From Bradyrhizobium sp. SZCCT0153 (GTDB lineage Bacteria > Pseudomonadota > Alphaproteobacteria > Rhizobiales > Xanthobacteraceae), in assembly GCF_018129995.1 (NCBI RefSeq), contig NZ_JAFCKS010000017.1, positions 1-36,105 of the forward strand: a DNA stretch of 36,105 bases, written 5' to 3'. The position numbers and the translations under genes are program-made. The number at the start of each line of letters is the position of its first letter. The first letter of the stretch is position 1. Below the pieces are notes generated by a model. The model saw nothing but the letters and a program-made list of their open reading frames with translations, was not told the origin of the DNA and did not search any database. This document shows, one piece after another, positions 1-8,069 of this stretch.

Positions 1-289
1 ATATCGTCGTCGCAAACAAAGCCCGATGAATCAAAAAGCCTGTGGCCATCCTCAACATCAAAAAAGTAGCGGGGCATCGGCAACCTCTAGTGCGCCAAGT
101 GCTTCCAGACAGCATTGTTCCGAATAGGCTGCCGAATAGGGGGCCTCAAGCAGACCATGGGAAACTGCGAGGCCCAGAGAGGCAGTCGCGTCCGGGCTTT
201 GTTCCACTTTCCCGTCTGTTCTCTCAAGATGGGTGTTTTAACCCCTAGTGGCCCCAGTTTCATTGTGAGCAATATTGCTCACTTTCCCC
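1..289. other. Intergenic stretch with no supported gene
   Basis: Reading frames exist here on both strands, but they overlap one another, lack a convincing ribosome-binding site and resemble no protein family I recognise. I see no RNA gene or repeat. The only signal is the promoter candidate starting at 290. Confidence 0.5.
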
Positions 290-314
290 GGAACGATAGT
301 CTGTTCCCCGCGTG
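290..314 (+). promoter_or_regulatory. Weak EcfG-like promoter (GGAAC-N16-CGTG)
   Basis: GGAAC at 290-294 is followed after exactly 16 bases by CGTG at 311-314, one mismatch from the CGTT -10 box of alphaproteobacterial general stress promoters. The predicted start of transcription, near 321, lies about 30 bases before the receiver gene. Support comes from twelve further sites in the window with the same 16-base spacing. Confidence 0.35.
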
Positions 315-353
315 TACCCTTGCGCTCCTATTGCGGCGCACTGAGGTCCCCGA

Positions 354-746
354 GTGGAAAACCAACAGCTTTTTATCCTGGTCGTTGAAGACGACCAGCT
401 TGTTCAGAACCTTGTCGAAGACTGCCTGAGCGAGGGCGGGTTCGAGACTGTAGCAACTCCGTCCGGCGAAAAGGCCATTGAGCTACTTGATGTGGCCGAG
501 GGCAAATACCGGGCGCTCGTCACGGACATCAATCTGAAGCCCGGTGAGATCGACGGGTGGGAGGTCGCGCGACACGCCAGAGAGATCGCCCCCCACTTTC
601 CCGTCGTTTACATGAGCGGCATCGAAGCAGACGATTGGGCATCAAAGGGCGTACCTAACAGCATCATGTTGGCGAAGCCGTTCGCGCCCGCGCAGCTTGT
701 CACTGCCATTTCTCAGCTTCTCAACGCGATCCCACCAGCCGAGTAA
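354..746 (+). CDS. Single-domain response regulator (receiver protein)
   Basis: A 130-residue protein that is only a CheY-like receiver domain, with no output domain. The acidic pair is in VVEDD (residues 10-14), the phospho-acceptor is probably Asp58 in LVTDINL, and the conserved lysine is in LAKPF near residue 108. Such stand-alone receivers pass phosphate between kinases and other partners or act by protein binding in the cytoplasm. The start is a GTG at 354; I see no better start. The gene stands alone, and the nearest kinase in the window is at 11460-12665. A weak EcfG-like promoter lies about 40 bases upstream. The family call is secure; the partner is unknown. Confidence 0.85.
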   Translation: MENQQLFILVVEDDQLVQNLVEDCLSEGGFETVATPSGEKAIELLDVAEGKYRALVTDINLKPGEIDGWEVARHAREIAPHFPVVYMSGIEADDWASKGVPNSIMLAKPFAPAQLVTAISQLLNAIPPAE

Positions 747-1344
747 GTGCCGCCTCAGTCGCCTGTTGGCCCATAGCGACATATTGCGCTGCCGCCCGAA
801 GTCGGTCGCTATAGGGGCAAAGCAGACATTGCTTTAGTCGCATCACGCCGCCGGGTTTATGGGTACACGGCCTAGATCGACGCGGTCGCAACGGCAACTG
901 ACCTGAAAATAGTACGGGCGAACGTTACAGAGTTTTTGAGAAACGGTAGGGATCGCTTACAATCGCAAGGCGGAGGTCGGATCACCCAATCGATGCTTCT
1001 CTGACGGTGATTCTCGCCTCACCTAGAGGCGCGGCGCGCCTTGGCTGTCTCGACACTCGCGATTTCGGCGATCGCAGGCCGGGGAGGTCATATCGACCGT
1101 CACACGGCTTTTCGAGGTTCGGCCCGCTGCAGCGCCCCCCATATTTCGGACATCGCTCGCAAACCCGCGCGGGCTCGGCCCGGCTGCGATGGGTTGGCGA
1201 TCGCGCGGACAGAACCCGCGTTGCGGCCGCCGGCGGGCCGCGACTGGGCTAACTGGACCAGGCGGCTCGCGGCAAGGGCCCCGCTCTTTGGCGGTGATCT
1301 TCCAGATGTCGAGGCGGGCGCATTTTAAGACGTTCGTCGACCCG
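747..1344. other. Gene-poor stretch with decayed repeat-like sequence
   Basis: About 600 bases without a credible gene. Frames on both strands have no family resemblance and no good ribosome-binding site. The part at about 757-880 resembles, from memory, a degenerate intergenic sequence seen repeatedly in Bradyrhizobium genomes. That resemblance is recollection and was not computed. Confidence 0.35.
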
Positions 1345-1674
1345 TTATTTCTTCGGCGCAGAGCCATCCTTCAACGAAGCGTCGTAATCGGCCTGCGAGC
1401 TATTGATGTTAGATTGATTGCCTGTCGCACTGCTACCGGTTGTCGTCCCGACCGTGTTGGTTGTCTCGCCCGGGGCGTGGGAAGCAGCGCCAGGCCGGTC
1501 CTGGTTGCCGACGTAGCCAGATTCGCCGGAATTGCGGGTTTTTATGCCTTTATCCGCTTCAGTCTGCACGCTTTGAGCAACACCGGATTGGGACTTTGGC
1601 TCCGTTTGCTGGGCGTCAGCAGCTATCGGTATGACTGGAAGTGCGAAAAGCAATGCCACAGACAAGTATCGCAT
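1345..1674 (-). CDS. Small secreted Ser/Thr/Asn-rich protein
   Basis: A 109-residue protein with a clear N-terminal signal peptide: MRYLS, a hydrophobic stretch ALLFALPVIPIAA, and a likely cleavage after ADA. The mature part is low complexity, rich in Ser, Thr, Asn and Gln, with no recognisable domain, and is presumably periplasmic. I chose the ATG at 1674 because it is preceded by GGAGA at good spacing and begins the signal peptide; longer starts would add unrelated sequence. An EcfG-like promoter lies at 1708-1732, so the gene is divergent from csbD-like 1924-2115 and both may be stress induced. The function is unknown. Confidence 0.7.
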   Translation of the reverse strand: MRYLSVALLFALPVIPIAADAQQTEPKSQSGVAQSVQTEADKGIKTRNSGESGYVGNQDRPGAASHAPGETTNTVGTTTGSSATGNQSNINSSQADYDASLKDGSAPKK

Positions 1675-1707
1675 GGCTGTTCTCCATCTAGGCCCCGCCG
1701 CTTCATC

Positions 1708-1732
1708 AACGTGCGCATCCCAGAACATTTCC
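1708..1732 (-). promoter_or_regulatory. EcfG-like promoter (GGAAA-N16-CGTT)
   Basis: Read on the minus strand, GGAAA (1728-1732) precedes a perfect CGTT (1708-1711) by 16 bases. This is one mismatch from the stress consensus. It would start a transcript near 1700, about 26 bases before the ATG at 1674. Confidence 0.5.
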
Positions 1733-1866
1733 GCCAAACTAATGAAAACTTGCGACTGCATCGTTGACACTTCTCCCGCAGAAAACTGGCAGGAAGACCG
1801 CAATCTTCATCCTTTGTCCGCCGCTACAGCCAAGTCTTGCAGCCCAAGAGCGGTTCGCGTCTCGCA

Positions 1867-1891
1867 GGAACGACTACGCGTCGGTTTCGTT
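1867..1891 (+). promoter_or_regulatory. EcfG-type promoter, exact consensus
   Basis: GGAAC at 1867-1871, a 16-base spacer and CGTT at 1888-1891 match the general stress promoter exactly. Transcription would begin near 1898, about 26 bases upstream of the CsbD start codon. CsbD proteins are classic general stress proteins, which fits. Confidence 0.8.
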
Positions 1892-1923
1892 GTGATCGTT
1901 CTCCGAACAAAAAGGGAAAGATA

Positions 1924-2115
1924 ATGGACCGTGAACATGTGAAAGGCGCCGCCGACAAGGCAAAAGGCGCGATCAAGGAGGGGGCTGGCAAGCTTACAGG
2001 AGACAAGGACCTGCAAGCCGAAGGCAAGATGGACAAGGCTAAGGGGTCCGCCCACAACGCTGCGGGAGACGTGAAGGACGCCGCGCGGGACGCCGCTGAC
2101 GCCCTCAAGAAATAA
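1924..2115 (+). CDS. CsbD family stress protein
   Basis: A 63-residue, highly charged, helical protein with the CsbD pattern: repeated KGAADKAKGAIKEGAGKLTGD and a second half with DKAKGSAHNAAGD. CsbD proteins are small soluble stress-induced proteins of unknown biochemical role, first described in the Bacillus sigma-B regulon. Length is typical and the protein is intact. The ATG at 1924 follows a purine-rich AAAGGGAAAG sequence that serves as ribosome-binding site. An exact EcfG promoter lies 33 bases upstream of the start and a terminator directly downstream, so it is a one-gene unit. Confidence 0.93.
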   Translation: MDREHVKGAADKAKGAIKEGAGKLTGDKDLQAEGKMDKAKGSAHNAAGDVKDAARDAADALKK

Positions 2116-2134
2116 GTAGAAGAAGGTCTGAACT

Positions 2135-2160
2135 AGCCGCGTCGGGGCGGCTCTTTCTTT
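2135..2160 (+). terminator. Rho-independent terminator after the CsbD gene
   Basis: AGCCGC (2135-2140) pairs with GCGGCT (2147-2152) and is followed by a T-rich tract CTTTCTTTATTT. It sits 20 bases after the stop codon. Confidence 0.8.
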
Positions 2161-2343
2161 ATTTCAATTCGAGGTTCGGCGAACTCCCGATGCGAACCTT
2201 GCGGTCTGCCGCGTCAAGGTCGATGTCAGGAATACAATCGAGGAAGCCGCATCTCTCTTCCTGTGAGATCTAATCGATCGTGATTGATGGTCGGTGCTCT
2301 CGGCGATTTGTAGAAGCGATGCAGTTTGGCCTGAAGGAGTCCG

Positions 2344-3744
2344 CTAACGGCGAGACCCTATGGTTGGTCCCGCGGCCCTTGCCTCCATGGGGCCGCTCTG
2401 CAGTGCCGCCCGCCTTTCCGCAACCGCATGATCGAACAGCTCAAGGACGAGGCCGAATGCGGCCATGTCCTCCTGTTCGATGGCGCCGTCGTCGTAACAC
2501 TTGAGAGTTTGCGCGATAATCGCGTCGACCTCCCGCTGCGAAGCCAGTAGATCCTGCTCGGATCGGGCATCGCGGACCTCTGTGACAACCGCGAGAATGC
2601 GGTTGCGGTAGCTGGTGTTGTCGTCCCGTTCGTCCCGGTTCAGGTAGCGACGGAGCCAGGCGGCGCCCGAGCCGATGCCGGATAGCAGAAGCAGAGCGAA
2701 CCAGAAGTAGTCGCTGTACTTGTCCAGGAAGGTCCGCTCGGTCCCGTTGATGACCGCCGCAGCGCCCCTGTGCACCGAGGGCTCCGCCTCCTTTTCCGTA
2801 TCCGGCTTTGTGATGTGACCGGCGCCGGCGACGCGTTGCGTGATCGTATCGCGTACGGCGAAAAGCTGCCGGTAGAAGGCGGCCGCTTTGGCTTCCGATA
2901 GTTCTTTCCTGGCCAGTATGAGATGGTTGACGCTGATAGTGTCGATCTTGTCCTCGGGCCAGGCCGGGTTGGCGCTGAAGACGCTGCCGGGGATCTCCTC
3001 CGCTTCGTAGCGGGGATGCCGCAGGGCTATCGCCTCGGATGCTTCGACCGGGAGAAACTTCGGCGCTCCGCGCGATCGGGACGTTGCGGCGATGGCAGCA
3101 GCCGTGATTTTGCTGTCTAGGGGACCGACGGCGAGGTACGCATCCAGAGTGGTGTCCTGCGCCAGCTTTTCGATCTCTTCGGTCCCGAACTGAGCCGTGG
3201 CGACCTTATCGGGAGGCACGCCCGATCCCTCAAGAATCGTCCGCAGGAGCGCGAGGTTGGCGCCGGTCTTTCCGATGATACCGACCTTGTGTCCCGCAAG
3301 ATCGGCGATCTCACCGATCTTCGCGACGGGCTTCTTTTTGGAGTCTTTGCCTGCTCTTCCGGAAGGCGACCATATCACGACGTAGTTCTTGCGCAGGACG
3401 GCGAGCGTCTGCCCGTCAGCCGGCATCTCAAGGTCGCTGCGTCCGACCGCCAAGTCGGTTTTGCCGGTGCCCATGAGGGCCAGGGATTCGGCCGCTCCTG
3501 GGGTGGTGAGGGTGGCAAGCCTGACGGTCCTGCTTTCCTCCTCGAAGGCCTCGGCCATCACCTGCACAACCTGATGGTCTTCGCTCCCTGCGGGGCCGAC
3601 GGCCATCCGAAGGGTCTCGGGCTGCAGGATGTAGAATAGGCCGGCCGCTGCACCTCCGAAGGCGACAAATCCCGCAGCCAACAAGATCAGGAGCCTACGT
3701 TGGCGTCGATCGGCAGGACCACCGAGCGGGGCAGACGGCGACAT
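2344..3744 (-). CDS. TAXI family TRAP transporter solute-binding protein
   Basis: A 466-residue protein with a basic N-terminus and a membrane segment at about residues 17-40, then a periplasmic ligand-binding domain starting LRMAVGPAGSEDHQVV and continuing through LMGTGKTDLAVGRSD and GHKVGIIGKTGANLALLR. This is the layout of TAXI (TRAP-associated extracytoplasmic immunogenic) binding proteins. A second membrane segment near residues 345-365 (FWFALLLLSGIGSGAAWL) and a charged, probably cytoplasmic tail of about 100 residues follow, as in the membrane-tethered long variants. No TRAP permease gene lies beside it, so partner and substrate are unknown. The gene is intact and transcribed alone. 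Confidence 0.88.
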   Translation of the reverse strand: MSPSAPLGGPADRRQRRLLILLAAGFVAFGGAAAGLFYILQPETLRMAVGPAGSEDHQVVQVMAEAFEEESRTVRLATLTTPGAAESLALMGTGKTDLAVGRSDLEMPADGQTLAVLRKNYVVIWSPSGRAGKDSKKKPVAKIGEIADLAGHKVGIIGKTGANLALLRTILEGSGVPPDKVATAQFGTEEIEKLAQDTTLDAYLAVGPLDSKITAAAIAATSRSRGAPKFLPVEASEAIALRHPRYEAEEIPGSVFSANPAWPEDKIDTISVNHLILARKELSEAKAAAFYRQLFAVRDTITQRVAGAGHITKPDTEKEAEPSVHRGAAAVINGTERTFLDKYSDYFWFALLLLSGIGSGAAWLRRYLNRDERDDNTSYRNRILAVVTEVRDARSEQDLLASQREVDAIIAQTLKCYDDGAIEQEDMAAFGLVLELFDHAVAERRAALQSGPMEARAAGPTIGSRR

Positions 3745-3793
3745 TTGGCAGACCTTTGTGACAGGGTAGCGCTATGCGGACGTCTCCGTGCGA

Positions 3794-4203
3794 TTACGAC
3801 CACATCATCGAGCAAGCCATGCCGACTATGCACAGGAACATCGCGACGGTCCCGGTCCAGCCTAGCCAATAGACCGGCCCCGAAATCACCCGATCCCCCA
3901 GACCGACTTCCGCCGTACCAGCGGCATCATCACGGTCATGATCGGAGCGGCCAGTATACCGTTGATAACCGCGCTCCAATATAGCGCCTTGATCGGGTCG
4001 AGCGCTGTGAAGTTGAGCCCGACGCCGAGGGCGACCGAAAGCGCGAGTACACCATAGAACGCGACGGCCTCCTTCGGCTTTCTTGACAGGCCGACCGGCC
4101 ACTTGCGACCTTCTCCGATAGCGTAGGCTGTCGATCCGGCCAGCACCGGGATCGCAAGCAGGCCCGTTCCGATGATGCCGAGCGCAAAGATCAACTCGGC
4201 CAT
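3794..4203 (-). pseudogene. NRAMP-type metal transporter remnant
   Basis: From 4203 the frame reads MAELIFALGIIGTGLLAIPV and LNFTALDPIKALYWSAVING, which matches the C-terminal membrane helices of NRAMP divalent metal transporters. The first two thirds of a normal transporter are missing. The frame ends at a TGA shortly after RRKSVWG, but the next frame continues with ISGPVYWLGWTGTVAMFLCI, the expected last helix, to a stop at 3794. One extra G in the run of five G (five C at 3895-3901 on the plus strand) would rejoin the two parts. It is therefore both truncated and frameshifted, and is unlikely to transport metal. Confidence 0.75.
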
Positions 4204-4329
4204 TGCCCCCGCGACGGGCCTCCGCGATCATCGTGATCGGCGCCCACCATCACCTGGAAGGGCGGCAGCCGCCGTCCCTGCGATTCGCCGCAGCTGGAGT
4301 GCGAATTCCAGCCTGGCTGCAGCAGTCCG

Positions 4330-4593
4330 CTAGACCACCCGGCGGCTTCGTCCGGCCACGAGGCCGTAGACGAACAGCACGATGATGGCGCCGACGACCG
4401 CGCCCACCAGACCGGCTCCCTCCCCTGGCCGGTACCAGCCCAGGGCTTGCCCGAGATAGGTCGCCACGAATGCGCCTACGATTCCCAAGATTGTCGTCAA
4501 GATGAATCCTGACGGCTCGTTGTCGCCTGGCATGATGAGTTTCGCGATGACGCCCGCGACGAAGCCTATAATAATCGTCCAGAGAATACCCAT
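4330..4593 (-). CDS. GlsB/YeaQ/YmgE family stress membrane protein
   Basis: An 87-residue protein with three predicted membrane helices: ILWTIIIGFVAGVIAKLIM, FILTTILGIVGAFVATYLG and GLVGAVVGAIIVLFVYGLV. It has the family hallmark of a PGDNEPSGF loop after helix one. Members are small inner-membrane proteins, formerly called transglycosylase-associated proteins, linked to general stress, with no firm biochemical role. The ATG at 4593 has GGAGAG eight bases upstream. It begins 17 bases after the stop of the YidB-like gene on the same strand, so the two form an operon, probably from the promoter at 5135-5159. Confidence 0.92.
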   Translation of the reverse strand: MGILWTIIIGFVAGVIAKLIMPGDNEPSGFILTTILGIVGAFVATYLGQALGWYRPGEGAGLVGAVVGAIIVLFVYGLVAGRSRRVV

Positions 4594-4610
4594 CTTCTCT
4601 CCAAGGCTCG

Positions 4611-5066
4611 CTATGCCGCGGCCGGGATGCGGCCCTCAGGCGTGTACTTGTCCACGGCGTTCGGCAGCTCCCGGGACAGTCGTTCAAGAATTTCCTGTTG
4701 CGAGAGGCCAGTTTGCTGCTCAAGCTTTTGAAGCACGTCTGGCCCGATGGCCTGCTTGAGTTCTGGCGGGCTCACTTCCCGGTTCGGACCCTGATTGATC
4801 CACGATTGCGCGGTTTCTCCCTGACCATTCTGCTTGAAGTGCTCCAGCAGCTCGCCCAATCCGCCGTTCAGAAGAGAAACCACGCCGCCCCCTCCCAACA
4901 GCCCTCCGATATTCCCAATCATCCCGCTGAGCGGGTCTGCGCTCCGAGCTCCCTGTTGCTCCGAAGTCGCGTTGCGGAACATACCGGCGAGCTTGTCCCG
5001 ATTTTGGTAGCCCGCGATCGCGAGCAAGCCCAGCAGGGCGGTCATTGATGGCATTCCGCGGCTCAT
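4611..5066 (-). CDS. YidB family protein (DUF937)
   Basis: A 151-residue protein. The N-terminal part includes LLGLLAIAGYQNRDKL and a Gly-rich segment IGGLLGGGGVVSLLNGGLGE. The C-terminal half, with SWINQGPNREVSPPELKQAIG and TGLSQQEILERLSRELP, is the YidB/DUF937 fold. The motif SWI-G-N--VS-EQL and a final helix ending PNAVDKYTPEGRIP are characteristic. The family's function is unknown; members often occur with stress membrane proteins. The gene starts at the ATG at 5066 with AGGAG about ten bases upstream, and it is the first gene of the operon with the GlsB-like gene. Confidence 0.9.
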   Translation of the reverse strand: MSRGMPSMTALLGLLAIAGYQNRDKLAGMFRNATSEQQGARSADPLSGMIGNIGGLLGGGGVVSLLNGGLGELLEHFKQNGQGETAQSWINQGPNREVSPPELKQAIGPDVLQKLEQQTGLSQQEILERLSRELPNAVDKYTPEGRIPAAA

Positions 5067-5134
5067 GGTCGGCTCCTATTCAGCGGACAGATGTGGACAG
5101 GCAAAAAGTATCGAACTTTAGAAGCGCATTGCTC

Positions 5135-5159
5135 AACAAGTGCTACGCACCGAAGTTCC
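5135..5159 (-). promoter_or_regulatory. EcfG-like promoter (GGAAC-N16-TGTT)
   Basis: On the minus strand, GGAAC (5155-5159) and TGTT (5135-5138) are separated by 16 bases. Transcription would begin near 5128, about 60 bases before yidB. One mismatch from the consensus. Confidence 0.55.
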
Positions 5160-5235
5160 GACTTGTCGCGACCGCCGCTCCGATATGATGGAAGGCACGT
5201 GGCCTGCCTCAAGGCGGGCTCACTTTTACTCATCG

Positions 5236-5970
5236 TCAAGGAGACTTCATCTCGGCACGAGCAGCTGCTGTCGCGTCCATCCCGGCTTGTTTAAGCCGGT
5301 CTACGACTTCGGCGCCTGTGTCGCTGATCTCTGCGACGACGGTGTCCGACGCCTCCCGCAGGGCCTGCGAGACCGCACCGGCGCGTCGATTCAGATCCGC
5401 CTTCACGTCGTCGCTGACGTCGCCGATGTACTTGTTCTCGATATCGGACGCGCGAAACGCGCCTGCGACCGCCGCACCGATCGCGACACCCACGACGCCG
5501 AGCACGAGGGGTTGCCGGTCAAGCATATCCGCAAGCGACGATTTCGCGCTGTCGATGGTTTGTCTGTCCAGAAACGAACTGCGGAGCTTGCTGAATTGCT
5601 CCTGTGCGAAGGCGACGCCCTCGTCGAAGCGGTCGCGCACGTTGTCGGCAGCTCCCGACATTGCATCGGAAGCGGCAGTGGTCGCGCCCCGAAACGTGTC
5701 TCCGGCGTCCATTGATCCGGGGTGGTCCATCTCAGGTGCGGTCGGAGGCGCGACGGTCTGCTTGACGGTGGTTGCCGCCGACCTAAGACTATTCGTCCCA
5801 GCGTCGGCGGCCGATGCAACGGCCTCCGTCGCCGATCGCGCCGCACTCTTCAGCCTCTGGTCGCCAGCGAGCAACCAGAGCGCTCCGCCCCCGATCAGCG
5901 CGGCGGCGAGCGGGTTTTCTCGCGCGGCGGCCACCAAACTGTCCATAAAGCTAGTCTTCGTGCTGCTCAT
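5236..5970 (-). CDS. Membrane-associated Ala-rich helical protein, last gene of the DUF3618 block
   Basis: A 244-residue protein with an N-terminal segment NPLAAALIGGGALWLLAGDQ, then long Ala/Asp/Glu-rich amphipathic helices, a second hydrophobic segment near residues 155-175 (QPLVLGVVGVAIGAAVAGAF) and a charged helical tail. It resembles the companions of DUF3618 proteins in rhizobia but I cannot assign a named domain. The ATG at 5970 overlaps the end of the preceding holin-like gene by four bases, so translation is probably coupled. It is the fourth and last gene of the 8032-to-5236 operon. The role is probably structural or membrane-stabilising, by inference only. Confidence 0.75.
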   Translation of the reverse strand: MSSTKTSFMDSLVAAARENPLAAALIGGGALWLLAGDQRLKSAARSATEAVASAADAGTNSLRSAATTVKQTVAPPTAPEMDHPGSMDAGDTFRGATTAASDAMSGAADNVRDRFDEGVAFAQEQFSKLRSSFLDRQTIDSAKSSLADMLDRQPLVLGVVGVAIGAAVAGAFRASDIENKYIGDVSDDVKADLNRRAGAVSQALREASDTVVAEISDTGAEVVDRLKQAGMDATAAARAEMKSP

Positions 5971-6383
5971 CGCACCATTCCCTTCACGGTATCCTTATCC
6001 TTTTCGAGCTGGCCAATCGTTTCGCGAGGGGCCAGCTGACGCGCATCAAGCCGGTTGATGCCGATCGCAACCAGCACGGCGGCGATGGCCGCTGCGATGA
6101 CTGCCGAGGTCAGATAGGAGACCGGCGGCGACCATCCGGCCGAGATCAATGCTGCGGACAAGGCGAACAGCGCCATGACGATCGCGGGGATCACCAGAAC
6201 AGCGCCACCTACGATTAGGCCTAACGCCCCGCCGATCTTCTGAAGCTTGTCGCCAAGCTCCGCCTTTGCCAGGTCCATTTCATTCTGGAAGAGCTTGCCG
6301 AACTGCGACATGGCATCGCCGAGCAGTGTCGAGATAGCCCTGAATTCGCTCTGGCTGGTTTTGATATCGCGCTCGATGCTCAT
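5967..6383 (-). CDS. Phage holin family protein (putative Actinobacteriophage holin III type)
   Basis: A 138-residue protein. A charged N-terminal helix (LGDAMSQFGKLFQNEMDLAKAELGDKL) precedes two membrane helices: GGALGLIVGGAVLVIPAIVMALFALSAALI and YLTSAVIAAAIAAVLVAIGIN (the first given here in two overlapping parts). This is the Phage_holin_3_6 layout, widespread as a housekeeping gene next to DUF3618 genes and not evidence for a prophage. It overlaps both neighbours by four bases. The ATG at 6383 lies inside the end of the upstream gene. The role is unknown; possibly membrane remodelling under stress. Confidence 0.85.
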   Translation of the reverse strand: MSIERDIKTSQSEFRAISTLLGDAMSQFGKLFQNEMDLAKAELGDKLQKIGGALGLIVGGAVLVIPAIVMALFALSAALISAGWSPPVSYLTSAVIAAAIAAVLVAIGINRLDARQLAPRETIGQLEKDKDTVKGMVR

Positions 6384-7060
6384 GGTATCGTGCTGCCCTG
6401 TGCCGACGAGGTTTGTTTCGTATCAGAACTGCGCTGCATGGAGTCCTGAGCCCAGGTTTGTTGTCCCGCCGAGAACGAACCGCCCGGCCTCTGACCGCGT
6501 TGCGACGACGACGATCTCTCCGTCGTGTCGCGCTGCTGAGAGGATGACGAGGGCGCGCCCGATGCCTTGAGGAAGCGGACGGCGGCGAACCCTGCCAGCA
6601 CCGATATCCCGAGAAAGGCGGCGGGCTGACGTTTGGCAAAATCGGTCGCACCCTCGACGAGATCTCTGAAGCTTCCTTCCCGGATCTTTTGCGCAGCGTC
6701 CTCGACATAGTCGGCGGCGGAATCGATCCCCCGGGCCGCGAACGGCACGTCTGCCTCAAACGCGCGGCCGGCTTCGCGTATGTTGCCCGCCAGGCGCTCG
6801 ATGAATTCGGCGCCGGACCGCTGCTGCTCGCGGGCCTGGCTCTGGATCTGGTCAACGGCTCCGTCCGCGACGCCCTTCGCTGCATCCGCGGCCTCGCCGA
6901 ACTTATCCCGTGCAAGACCGGCCGATGCCTGGAAAGCATCGCCGGCGCGCTGCTTCATCTCCGCTCCGGCCTCGCCAAGCTGTTCTTTCAAGTCCTTCGC
7001 GGCGCCCTTGTCCTGGTTCTTTCCGAAATGGGTGACGTTGTGTGGGTCCAAATCGCTCAT
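6380..7060 (-). CDS. Ala-rich coiled-coil protein with one membrane segment
   Basis: A 226-residue protein. Residues 1-120 are long amphipathic helices rich in Ala, Glu, Lys and Gln. Near residues 145-165 a short hydrophobic stretch (AAFLGISVLAGFAAVRFL) follows the phrase AKRQP, the same arrangement as in the other proteins of this block. The last 55 residues are Ser/Gln-rich and probably disordered. No named domain is recognised. It starts 12 bases after the DUF3618 gene stops and overlaps the holin-like gene by four bases, so it is part of one transcript. It may sit peripherally on the inner membrane. Confidence 0.75.
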   Translation of the reverse strand: MSDLDPHNVTHFGKNQDKGAAKDLKEQLGEAGAEMKQRAGDAFQASAGLARDKFGEAADAAKGVADGAVDQIQSQAREQQRSGAEFIERLAGNIREAGRAFEADVPFAARGIDSAADYVEDAAQKIREGSFRDLVEGATDFAKRQPAAFLGISVLAGFAAVRFLKASGAPSSSSQQRDTTERSSSSQRGQRPGGSFSAGQQTWAQDSMQRSSDTKQTSSAQGSTIP

Positions 7061-7072
7061 GTTGGTTTTCCT

Positions 7073-8032
7073 TCAAGTGTTGGTTCGAGAGGGGCTAAAG
7101 GCAGCTTTGACCACGTCTTCGGCTGCCTCCTTCAATGTGTCCGCCATGTTCTGCGTCATACGGCTGGCATCGCTGCCGAGATCGGCTTCGGCGACCTTTT
7201 GCGTCGCAGCGTCGGCTGCGGATGTGGTCGCGTCTTTCGCCGCCTCCAATCCGGATTGCGCCGCAGCGGCCGCAGCCTGCTTCACTCCGTCACTTGCCCG
7301 GCCCATCACCTTGGCTTCAGCCTTGGTCTCAGGGAGAGCGGCAGCAATGATGGCGCCGATCGCGATGCCCAAGCCCCCAATCAGGGCGGCATTGTCGCCG
7401 ATGGTCTGTCGGGCCTGGTCAGGCGCGTTCGCAGCAGCATCCTTGGCTGCGTCCATGCCGCTCTTGAGCTTTTCACTTGCGAAGCTCGCAGCCTGCGCCG
7501 CGTTCGCCCGCAGATCAGAGGCGAGACCGGCGGCCTTGCCCTGCGCCTCACCGGCCAGCCCGGCGGCTCGGCTTTGAGCGGAGGATAGCGTCTCCCTGGC
7601 GTCTCCCTGAAGGACGCGGGCGCCCTCCGCCACGTCCGCAAGCATATGCTCGGCTTTGTCCATTACCGGACCGGTAATGTCGGCCGCGCGATCCCGCACT
7701 GTCTTCGAGGTCAGGGCCAGCCCGGCCCCGATCATGAGGAGCGGCAGCGGCGTGCCTCGCACCATGCGGAGCAGCGGGACACCCACCGCGGCGCCCGCGG
7801 CCACCGCGCGCATCGGATTATCCATGATCTGTTGCTTGAGCCCGTCGAGCCAACTCTGGGTCTTGTGGCTGACGTATTCGGTGACCTCGGATTTGATGTG
7901 CTGCGGCGAGACTTTGTGGCGAATGTCGTCAGCCGTGTCCGATATCTGCTCCTTCAACCGACCGACGGTCGCCGCCAGCTCCGCACGGCTACGCTCGGAC
8001 TCGCGTCTCAATTCCTCCACGGATCGTGTCAT
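7073..8032 (-). CDS. DUF3618 domain protein
   Basis: A 319-residue protein whose first 40 residues, with VEELRRESERSRAELAATVG and LKEQISDTADDI, are the DUF3618 signature. Next come a probable membrane-proximal segment (NPMRAVAAGAAVGVPLLRMV and PLPLLMIGAGLALTSKTVRD), long Ala-rich helices, a second glycine-rich hydrophobic segment (LIGGLGIAIGAIIAAALP) and a helical tail. It is the first gene of a four-gene operon with the next three genes to 5236. The promoter candidate is at 8070-8094. DUF3618 proteins are uncharacterised, but their usual genomic partner is the holin-like protein, as here. Confidence 0.87.
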   Translation of the reverse strand: MTRSVEELRRESERSRAELAATVGRLKEQISDTADDIRHKVSPQHIKSEVTEYVSHKTQSWLDGLKQQIMDNPMRAVAAGAAVGVPLLRMVRGTPLPLLMIGAGLALTSKTVRDRAADITGPVMDKAEHMLADVAEGARVLQGDARETLSSAQSRAAGLAGEAQGKAAGLASDLRANAAQAASFASEKLKSGMDAAKDAAANAPDQARQTIGDNAALIGGLGIAIGAIIAAALPETKAEAKVMGRASDGVKQAAAAAAQSGLEAAKDATTSAADAATQKVAEADLGSDASRMTQNMADTLKEAAEDVVKAAFSPSRTNT

Positions 8033-8069
8033 CGCGTTACCCTGTTCATATTTCTTGCATCTGAGATCG

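Noticed and set aside
5967..6383. Prophage holin as evidence of a phage
   Set aside because: Holin-like proteins of this type are normal partners of DUF3618 genes; no other phage gene is present.
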